Positions 54,888 to 64,000 of a stretch of 64,000 bases of DNA are shown in pieces (within the stretch, counting starts at the first letter, position 1; each line of letters starts with the position of its first letter). The notes beneath the pieces are model-generated. The model did no database searches and was not told the DNA's origin. It was given only the letters and a program-made list of their open reading frames with translations. The position numbers were made by a program, and so were the translations under genes. This DNA comes from Auanema rhodensis (taxonomy: Eukaryota; Nematoda; Chromadorea; Rhabditida; Rhabditidae): positions 5,280,501 to 5,344,500 of the forward strand of contig OZ059900.1 of NCBI GenBank assembly GCA_964057225.1. The letters run 5' to 3'.

Positions 54888-57323
54888 ATGGTCATATTAG
54901 TCTAAAAACACTATCTTATTGTGTTTGATGCATGGTAGCCAGGACTTCCAATTTTATGTGAAGAGTTAACTATACCACCTAAGTATCCGAAGAAAGTGAT
55001 CTTGATTTGTAACTCGGTGCCCGTTAAAGATAGAAGAATACTGTACATTTTAATGAATTCTCCATGGTCATATTAGTCTAAAAACACTAACTTAATGGGT
55101 TTGATGCATGGTAACCAAGACTTCCAATTTTATGTGAACAGTTAACTATACCACCTAAGTATCCGAAGAAAGTGATCTTGATTTGTAACTCGGTGCCCGT
55201 TAAAGATAGAAGAATATTGTACATTTTAATGAATTTTCCATGGCCATATTAGTCTAAAAACACTATCTTATTGTGTTTGATGCATGGTAGCCAGGACTTC
55301 CAATTTTATGTGAACAGTTAACTATACCACCTAAGTATCTAAAGAAAGTGATCTTGATTTGTAACTTGGTGACCGTTAAAGATAGAAGAATACTGTACAT
55401 TTTAATGAATTCTCCATGGTCATATTAGTCTAAAAACACTAACTTAATGGGTTTGATGCATGGTAACCAAGACTTCCAATTTTATGTGAACAGTTAACTA
55501 TACCACCTAAGTATCCGAAGAAAGTGATCTTGATTTGTAACTCGGTGCCCGTTAAAGATAGAAGAATACTGTACATTTTAATGAATTCTCCATGGTCATA
55601 TTAGTCTAAAAACACTAACTTAATGGGTTTGATGCATGGTAGCCAGGACTTCCAATTTTATGTGAACAGTTAACTATACCACCTAAGTATCTAAAGAAAG
55701 TGATCTTGATTTGTAACTTGGTGCCCGTTAAAGATAGAAGAATACTGTACATTTTAATAAATTCTCCATGGTCATATTAGTCTAAAAACACTATCTTATT
55801 GTGTTTGATGCATGGTAGCCAGGACTTCCAATTTTATGTGAACAGTTAACTATACCACCTAAGTATCTAAAGAAAGTGATCTTGATTTGTAACTCGGTGC
55901 CCGTTAAAGATAGAAAAATACTGTACATTTTAATGAATTCTCCATGATCATATTAGTCTAAAAACACTATCTTATTGTGTTTGATGCATGGTAGCCAGGA
56001 CTTCCAATTTTATGTGAACAGTTAACTATACCACCTAAGTATCTAAAGAAAGTGATCTTGATTTGTAACTCGGTGCCCGTTAAAGATAGAAAAATACTGT
56101 ACATTTTAATGAATTCTCCATGGTCATATTAGTCTAAAAACACTATCTTATTGTGTTTGATGCATGGTAGCCAGGACTTCCAATTTTATGTGAACAGTTA
56201 ACTATACCACCTAAGTATCTAAAGAAAGTGATCTTGATTTGTAACTCGGTGCCCGTTAAAGATAGAAAAATACTGTACATTTTAATGAATTCTCCATGGT
56301 CATATTAGTCTAAAAACACTATCTTATTGTGTTTGATGCATGGTAGCCAGGACTTCCAATTTTATGTGAACAGTTAACTATACCACCTAAGTATCTAAAG
56401 AAAGTGATCTTGATTTGTAACTCGGTGCCCGTTAAAGATAGAAGAATACTGTACATTTTAATGAATTCTCCATGGTCATATTAGTCTAAAAACACTATCT
56501 TATTGTGTTTGATGCATGGTAGCCAGGACTTCCAATTTTATGTGAACAGTTAACTATACCACCTAAGTATCTAAAGAAAGTGATCTTGATTTGTAACTCG
56601 GTGCCCGTTAAAGATAGAAGAATACTGTACATTTTAATGAATTTTCCATGGCCATATTAGTCTAAAAACACTAACTTAATGGGTTTGATGCATGGTAACC
56701 AAGACTTCCAATTTTATGTGAACAGTTAACTATACCACCTAAGTATCTAAAGAAAGGGATCTTGATTTGTAACTCGGTGCCCGTTAAAGATAGAAGAATA
56801 CTGTACATTTTAATAAATTCTCCATGGTCATATTAGTCTAAAAACACTAACTTAATGGGTTTGATGCATGGTAACCAAGACTTCCAATTTTATCTGAACA
56901 GTTAACTATACCACCTAAGTATCCGAAGAAAGTGATCTTGATTTGTAACTCGGTGCCCGTTAAAGATAGAAGAATACTGTACATTTTAATGAATTTTCCA
57001 TGGCCATATTAGTCTAAAAACACTATCTTATTGTGTTTGATGCATGGTAGCCAGGACTTCCAATTTTATGTGAACAGTTAACTATACCACCTAAGTATCT
57101 AAAGAAAGTGATCTTGATTTGTAACTCGGTGCCTGTTAAAGATAGAAGAATACTGTACATTTTAATGAATTCTCCATGGTCATATTAGTCTAAAAACACT
57201 AACTTAATGGGTTTGATGCATGGTAACCAAGACTTCCAATTTTATGTGAACAGTTAACTATACCACCTAAGTATCCGAAGAAAGTGATCTTGATTTGTAA
57301 CTCGGTGCCCGTTAAAGATAGAA
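54888..57323 (+). repeat. Right cassette copy 3
   Basis: 6,688 bp (38 monomers) after copy 2, with CCATGATCAT at 55,942 and TATCTG at 56,891. One monomer near 55,371 has GTGACCG where the other copies have GTGCCCG. That variant is otherwise confined to 51,498-52,203, so this copy is a mosaic of two sources. GCCTGTT near 57,132 is private. Part of the cassette (the run ending in CCATGATCAT) is repeated again at 58,230, 2,288 bp later. Confidence 0.8.
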
Positions 57324-58778
57324 GAATACTGTACATTTTAATGAATTCTCCATGGTCATATTAGTCTAAAAACACTAACTTAATGGGTTTGATGCATGGT
57401 AACCAAGACTTCCAATTTTATGTGAACAGTTAACTATACCACCTAAGTATCCGAAGAAAGTGATCTTGATTTGTAACTCGGTGCCCGTTAAAGATAGAAG
57501 AATATTGTACATTTTAATGAATTTTCCATGGCCATATTAGTCTAAAAACACTATCTTATTGTGTTTGATGCATGGTAGCCAGGACTTCCAATTTTATGTG
57601 AACAGTTAACTATACCACCTAAGTATCTAAAGAAAGTGATCTTGATTTGTAACTCGGTGCCCGTTAAAGATAGAAGAATACTGTACATTTTAATAAATTC
57701 TCCATGGTCATATTAGTCTAAAAACACTAACTTAATGGGTTTGATGCATGGTAACCAAGACTTCCAATTTTATGTGAACAGTTAACTATACCACCTAAGT
57801 ATCCGAAGAAAGTGATCTTGATTTGTAACTCGGTGCCCGTTAAAGATAGAAGAATACTGTACATTTTAATGAATTCTCCATGGTCATATTAGTCTAAAAA
57901 CACTAACTTAATGGGTTTGATGCATGGTAGCCAGGACTTCCAATTTTATGTGAACAGTTAACTATACCACCTAAGTATCTAAAGAAAGTGATCTTGATTT
58001 GTAACTTGGTGCCCGTTAAAGATAGAAGAATACTGTACATTTTAATAAATTCTCCATGGTCATATTAGTCTAAAAACACTATCTTATTGTGTTTGATGCA
58101 TGGTAGCCAGGACTTCCAATTTTATGTGAACAGTTAACTATACCACCTAAGTATCTAAAGAAAGTGATCTTGATTTGTAACTCGGTGCCCGTTAAAGATA
58201 GAAAAATACTGTACATTTTAATGAATTCTCCATGATCATATTAGTCTAAAAACACTATCTTATTGTGTTTGATGCATGGTAGCCAGGACTTCCAATTTTA
58301 TGTGAACAGTTAACTATACCACCTAAGTATCTAAAGAAAGTGATCTTGATTTGTAACTCGGTGCCCGTTAAAGATAGAAGAATACTGTACATTTTAATGA
58401 ATTCTCCATGGTCATATTAGTCTAAAAACACTAACTTAATGGGTTTGATGCATGGTAACCAAGACTTCCAATTTTATGTGAACAGTTAACTATACCACCT
58501 AAGTATCCGAAGAAAGTGATCTTGATTTGTAACTCGGTGCCCGTTAAAGATAGAAGAATATTGTACATTTTAATGAATTTTCCATGGCCATATTAGTCTA
58601 AAAACACTATCTTATTGTGTTTGATGCATGGTAGCCAGGACTTCCAATTTTATGTGAACAGTTAACTATACCACCTAAGTATCTAAAGAAAGTGATCTTG
58701 ATTTGTAACTCGGTGCCCGTTAAAGATAGAAAAATACTGTACATTTTAATGAATTCTCCATGGTCATATTAGTCTAAA

Positions 58779-58954
58779 AACACTATCTTATTGTGTTTGA
58801 TGCATGGTAGCCAGGACTTCCAATTTTATGTGAAGAGTTAACTATACCACCTAAGTATCCGAAGAAAGTGATCTTGATTTGTAACTTGATGCCCGTTAAA
58901 GATAGAAGAATACTGTACATTTCAATAAATTCTCCATGGTCATATTAGTCTAAA
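58779..58954 (+). repeat. Out-of-place monomer with left-type CAATAAATTC tail
   Basis: Combines GAAGAG, CCGAAG, CTTGATGCCC and TTCAATAAATTC. I saw the TTCAATAAATTC tail elsewhere only near 14,751 and 17,920, and CTTGATG only at about 12.4 and 19.6-24.2 kb. It sits in a neighbourhood of CTAAAG/GAAAAATAC monomers. Confidence 0.75.
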
Positions 58955-59482
58955 AACACTATCTTATTGTGTTTGATGCATGGTAGCCAGGACTTCCAAT
59001 TTTATGTGAACAGTTAACTATACCACCTAAGTATCTAAAGAAAGTGATCTTGATTTGTAACTCGGTGCCCGTTAAAGATAGAAAAATACTGTACATTTTA
59101 ATGAATTCTCCATGGTCATATTAGTCTAAAAACACTATCTTATTGTGTTTGATGCATGGTAGCCAGGACTTCCAATTTTATGTGAACAGTTAACTATACC
59201 ACCTAAGTATCTAAAGAAAGTGATCTTGATTTGTAACTCGGTGCCCGTTAAAGATAGAAAAATACTGTACATTTTAATGAATTCTCCATGGTCATATTAG
59301 TCTAAAAACACTATCTCATTGTGTTTGATGCATGGTAGCCAGGACTTCCAATTTTATGTGAAGAGTTAACTATACCACCTAAGTATCCGAAGAAAGTGAT
59401 CTTGATTTGTAACTCGGTGCCCGTTAAAGATAGAAAAATACTGTACATTTTAATGAATTCTCCATGGTCATATTAGTCTAAA

Positions 59483-59658
59483 AACACTATCTTATTGTGT
59501 TTGATGCATGGTAGCCAGGACTTCCAATTTTATGTGAACAGTTAACTATACCACCTAAGTATCCGAAGAAAGTGATCTTGATTTGTAACTCGGTGCCCGG
59601 TAAAGATAGAAGAATACTGTACATTTTGATGAACTCTCCATGGCCATATTAGACTAAA
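59483..59658 (+). repeat. Out-of-place left-type monomer (CCCGG, GATGAACTC)
   Basis: Has CCGAAG, AACTCGG, CCCGGT, GATGAACTCTCC, GGCCAT and GACT: the full haplotype of the 1-13 kb part. The nearest other GATGAACTC monomers end at about 23.7 kb, and the nearest CCCGG monomers are near 25.1 and 30.2 kb. It is followed directly by cassette copy 4. Confidence 0.85.
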
Positions 59659-60301
59659 AACACTATCTTATTGTGTTTGATGCATGGTAGCCAGGACTTC
59701 CAATTTTATGTGAACAGTTAACTATACCACCTAAGTATCTAAAGAAAGTGATCTTGATTTGTAACTCGGTGCCCGTTAAAGATAGAAGAATACTGTACAT
59801 TTTAATAAATTTTCCATGGCCATATTAGTCTAAAAACACTAACTTAATGGGTTTGATGCATGGTAACCAAGACTTCCAATTTTATGTGAACAGTTAACTA
59901 TACCACCTAAGTATCTAAAGAAAGGGATCTTGATTTGTAACTCGGTGCCCGTTAAAGATAGAAGAATACTGTACATTTTAATAAATTCTCCATGGTCATA
60001 TTAGTCTAAAAACACTAACTTAATGGGTTTGATGCATGGTAACCAAGACTTCCAATTTTATCTGAACAGTTAACTATACCACCTAAGTATCCGAAGAAAG
60101 TGATCTTGATTTGTAACTCGGTGCCCGTTAAAGATAGAAGAATACTGTACATTTTAATGAATTTTCCATGGCCATATTAGTCTAAAAACACTATCTTATT
60201 GTGTTTGATGCATGGTAGCCAGGACTTCCAATTTTATGTGAACAGTTAACTATACCACCTAAGTATCTAAAGAAAGTGATCTTGATTTGTAACTCGGTGC
60301 C
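59659..60301 (+). repeat. Right cassette copy 4 (partial)
   Basis: Carries the AAAGGGATC monomer followed by the TATCTG monomer (60,059), 3,168 bp (18 monomers) after copy 3. It starts exactly at the end of the out-of-place left-type monomer 59,483-59,658, which suggests a copying junction there. Confidence 0.7.
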
Positions 60302-63300
60302 CGTTAAAGATAGAAGAATATTGTACATTTTAATAAATTTTCCATGGCCATATTAGTCTAAAAACACTATCTTATTGTGTTTGATGCATGGTAGCCAGGA
60401 CTTCCAATTTTATGTGAACAGTTAACTATACCACCTAAGTATCTAAAGAAAGTGATCTTGATTTGTAACTCGGTGCCCGTTAAAGATAGAAGAATACTGT
60501 ACATTTTAATAAATTCTCCATGGTCATATTAGTCTAAAAACACTATCTTATTGTGTTTGATGAATGGTAGCCAGGACTTCCAATTTTATGTGAACAGTTA
60601 ACTATACCACCTAAGTATCTAAAGAAAGTGATCTTGATTTGTAACTTGGTGCCCGTTAAAGATAGAAGAATACTGTACATTTTAATAAATTCTCCATGGT
60701 CATATTAGTCTAAAAACACTATCTTATTGTGTTTGATGCATGGTAGCCAGGACTTCCAATTTTATGTGAACAGTTAACTATACCACCTAAGTATCTAAAG
60801 AAAGTGATCTTGATTTGTAACTCGGTGCCCGTTAAAGATAGAAAAATACTGTACATTTTAATAAATTTTCCATGGCCATATTAGTCTAAAAACACTATCT
60901 TATTGTGTTTGATGCATGGTAGCCAGGACTTCCAATTTTATGTGAACAGTTAACTATACCACCTAAGTATCTAAAGAAAGGGATCTTGATTTGTAACTCG
61001 GTGCCCGTTAAAGATAGAAAAATACTGTACATTTTAATGAATTCTCCATGGTCATATTAGTCTAAAAACACTATCTTATTGTGTTTGATGCATGGTAGCC
61101 AGGACTTCCAATTTTATGTGAACAGTTAACTATACCACCTAAGTATCCGAAGAAAGTGATCTTGATTTGTAACTTGGTGCCCGTTAAAGATAGAAGAATA
61201 CTGTACATTTTAATAAATTCTCCATGGTCATATTAGTCTAAAAACACTATCTTATTGTGTTTGATGCATGGTAACCAAGACTTCCAATTTTATGTGAACA
61301 GTTAACTATACCACCTAAGTATCTAAAGAAAGTGATCTTGATTTGTAACTCGGTGCCCGTTAAAGATAGAAGAATATTGTACATTTTAATGAATTCTCCA
61401 TGGTCATATTAGTCTAAAAACACTATCTTATTGTGTTTGATGCATGGTAGCCAGGACTTCCAATTTTATGTGAACAGTTAACTATACCACCTAAGTATCT
61501 AAAGAAAGTGATCTTGATTTGTAACTTGGTGCCCGTTAAAGATAGAAGAATACTGTACATTTTAATAAATTTTCCATGGCCATATTAGTCTAAAAACACT
61601 ATCTTATTGTGTTTGATGCATGGTAGCCAGGACTTCCAATTTTATGTGAACAGTTAACTATACCACCTAAGTATCTAAAGAAAGTGATCTTGATTTGTAA
61701 CTTGGTGCCTGTTAAAGATAGAAGAATACTGTACATTTTAATAAATTCTCCATGGTCATATTAGTCTAAAAACACTATCTTATTGTGTTTGATGCATGGT
61801 AGCCAGGACTTCCAATTTTATGTGAACAGTTAACTATACCACCTAAGTATCTAAAGAAAGTGATCTTGATTTGTAACTTGGTGCCCGTTAAAGATAGAAG
61901 AATACTGTACATTTTAATAAATTCTCCATGGTCATATTAGTCTAAAAACACTATCTTATTGTGTTTGATGCATGGTAGCCAGGACTTCCAATTTTATGTG
62001 AACAGTTAACTATACCACCTAAGTATCTAAAGAAAGTGATCTTGATTTGTAACTCGGTGCCCGTTAAAGATAGAAGAATACTGTACATTTTAATAAATTC
62101 TCCATGGTCATATTAGTCTAAAAACACTATCTTATTGTGTTTGATGCATGGTAGCCAGGACTTCCAATTTTATGTGAACAGTTAACTATACCACCTAAGT
62201 ATCTAAAGAAAGTGATCTTGATTTGTAACTCGGTGCCCGTTAAAGATAGAAAAATACTGTACATTTTAATGAATTCTCCATGGTCATATTAGTCTAAAAA
62301 CACTATCTTATTGTGTTTGATGCATGGTAGCCAGGACTTCCAATTTTATGTGAACAGTTAACTATACCACCTAAGTATCTAAAGAAAGTGATCTTGATTT
62401 GTAACTCGGTGCCCGTTAAAGATAGAAGAATATTGTACATTTTAATGAATTCTCCATGGTCATATTAGTCTAAAAACACTATCTTATTGTGTTTGATGCA
62501 TGGTAGCCAGGACTTCCAATTTTATGTGAACAGTTAACTATACCACCTAAGTATCTAAAGAAAGTGATCTTGATTTGTAACTTGGTGCCCGTTAAAGATA
62601 GAAGAATACTGTACATTTTAATAAATTCTCCATGGTCATATTAGTCTAAAAACACTATCTTATTGTGTTTGATGCATGGTAGCCAGGACTTCCAATTTTA
62701 TGTGAACAGTTAACTATACCACCTAAGTATCTAAAGAAAGTGATCTTGATTTGTAACTCGGTGCCCGTTAAAGATAGAAAAATACTGTACATTTTAATGA
62801 ATTCTCCATGGTCATATTAGTCTAAAAACACTATCTTATTGTGTTTGATGCATGGTAGCCAGGACTTCCAATTTTATGTGAACAGTTAACTATACCACCT
62901 AAGTATCCGAAGAAAGTGATCTTGATTTGTAACTTGGTGCCCGTTAAAGATAGAAGAATACTGTACATTTTAATGAATTTTCCATGGCCATATTAGTCTA
63001 AAAACACTAACTTAATGGGTTTGATGCATGGTAGCCAGGACTTCCAATTTTATGTGAACAGTTAACTATACCACCTAAGTATCTAAAGAAAGTGATCTTG
63101 ATTTGTAACTCGGTGCCCGTTAAAGATAGAAGAATACTGTACATTTTAATGAATTTTCCATGGCCATATTAGTCTAAAAACACTAACTTAATGGGTTTGA
63201 TGCATGGTAGCCAGGACTTCCAATTTTATGTGAACAGTTAACTATACCACCTAAGTATCTAAAGAAAGTGATCTTGATTTGTAACTCGGTGCCCGTTAAA

Positions 63301-63882
63301 GATAGAAGAATACTGTACATTTTAATAAATTCTCCATGGCCATATTAGTCTAAAAACACTATCTTATTGTGTTTGATGCATGGTAGCCAGGACTTCCAAT
63401 TTTATGTGAACAGTTAACTATACCACCTAAGTATCTAAAGAAAGTGATCTTGATTTGTAACTTGGTGCCCGTTAAAGATAGAAGAATACTGTACATTTTA
63501 ATAAATTCTCCATGGTCATATTAGTCTAAAAACACTATCTTATTGTGTTTGATGCATGGTAGCCAGGACTTCCAATTTTATGTGAACAGTTAACTATACC
63601 ACCTAAGTATCTAAAGAAAGTGATCTTGATTTGTAACTTGGTGCCCGTTAAAGATAGAAGAATACTGTACATTTTAATAAATTCTCCATGGTCATATTAG
63701 TCTAAAAACACTATCTTATTGTGTTTGATGCATGGTAGCCAGGACTTCCAATTTTATGTGAACAGTTAACTATACCACCTAAGTATCTAAAGAAAGTGAT
63801 CTTGATTTGTAACTTGGTGCCCGTTAAAGATAGAAGAATACTGTACATTTTAATAAATTCTCCATGGTCATATTAGTCTAAA

Positions 63883-64000
63883 AACACTATCTTATTGTGT
63901 TTGATGCATGGTAGCCAGGACTTCCAATTTTATGTGAACAGTTAACTATACCACCTAAGTATCTAAAGAAAGTGATCTTGATTTGTAACTCGGTGCCCGT
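63883..64000 (+). repeat. Final partial monomer (118 bp)
   Basis: Offsets 1-118 of the monomer, CTAAAG type, cut by the window end. Its phase is exactly what 363 monomers less six single-base deletions predict, so there is no hidden insertion or loss elsewhere unless indels compensate each other. Confidence 0.95.

Larger units (their letters stand above)
1..64000 (+). repeat. 176-bp tandem satellite array, probably centromeric, Brassicaceae-like
   Basis: Every base of the window belongs to a 176-bp monomer repeated head to tail on this strand. The unit AACACTATCTTATTGTG begins at 1, 177, 353, 529 and so on, and reaches 63,883 after 363 units once six 1-bp deletions are counted. No monomer is inverted and no foreign DNA interrupts the run. 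All six reading frames are closed within each monomer, and 176 is not a multiple of three, so coding is excluded. The length fits one nucleosome plus linker, typical of plant centromeric satellites. Short blocks recalled from the Arabidopsis 178-180-bp repeat occur in the same order on the opposite strand, which suggests the Brassicaceae centromeric superfamily. The satellite identity is certain. The family is likely. Centromere function is inferred. Confidence 0.97.

Noticed and set aside
59316-59330. Single-monomer changes such as CTATCTCATT (59,316), CTATCCTATT (15,140) and CTATGTTATT (16,021) as functional variants
   Set aside because: Each is an isolated substitution in one monomer, which fits ordinary mutation or sequencing error.
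1-64000. CRISPR array or other repeat-spacer system
   Set aside because: Repeats are directly adjacent with no unique spacers, and the unit is 176 bp.
1-64000. Coding repeat or long open reading frame on either strand
   Set aside because: Stop codons fall in all three forward and all three reverse frames of the monomer, and the period is not a multiple of three.
1-64000. Assignment to a named Brassica HindIII-type 176-bp satellite
   Set aside because: The length agrees, but no AAGCTT site is in the consensus and I cannot recall that sequence well enough to align it, so the genus is left open.
1-64000. Transposon, rDNA, tRNA or telomere repeat hidden in the array
   Set aside because: Phase is unbroken and every line reads as the same monomer; there is no room for an insertion.

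Overview
The window is one uninterrupted tandem satellite array. All 64,000 bases are head-to-tail copies of a 176-bp, AT-rich monomer on one strand (about 35% GC, counted on the first unit). Phase can be followed from base 1 to base 64,000. There are 363 complete monomers (1-63,882) and a 118-bp partial one (63,883-64,000), and the count closes exactly once six single-base deletions are allowed for. I see no protein gene, RNA gene, transposon, inversion, spacer or unique sequence. Both array edges lie outside the window.

Organism: a plant nuclear genome, probably Brassicaceae. The monomer length, and short blocks recalled from memory (CATATT-G-CT followed by AAAACACTA; CATGGT then TAGCCA; a CCTAAGTAT-like block before GATCTT), line up in order with the reverse complement of the Arabidopsis 178-180-bp centromeric satellite and suggest the same superfamily. 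I cannot name the genus. The array looks like the core of a centromere or a large pericentromeric satellite block. The sequence alone does not show CENH3 occupancy.

Layout, using offsets within the monomer that starts at base 1. (i) 1 to about 13 kb: monomers keep CCGAAG at offsets 81-86, many have CCCGG at 114-118, and many have the GATGAACTCTCC tail; repeat units are 5, 8 and 13 monomers. (ii) About 13-19 kb: more monomers with AACTTGG and AATAAATTC, and a 19-monomer repeat. (iii) About 19-25.6 kb: a distinct set of variants (TTAGCT, GATAGTAG, GATGTTGAT with CTTGATG) and a 24-monomer repeat. (iv) From 25.6 kb to the end: the CTAAAG and AACTTAATGGG variants appear for the first time and become common, while CCCGG almost disappears. 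This part holds a near-identical 5,103-bp tandem duplication (24,477-29,579 and 29,580-34,682), an 11-monomer repeat, a run of dimers, and a 2.2-2.4-kb cassette present in full three times and partly a fourth time.

The biology is in the pattern of copying. There is no single fixed higher-order unit. Overlapping duplications of 2 to 75 monomer spacings, shared private mutations and out-of-place monomers point to repeated unequal exchange, gene conversion or break-induced copying. Two of the three CpG sites in the monomer are lost by transition in many copies, as expected of methylated heterochromatin. Copies were compared by eye at diagnostic positions, not by a base-by-base computed alignment.
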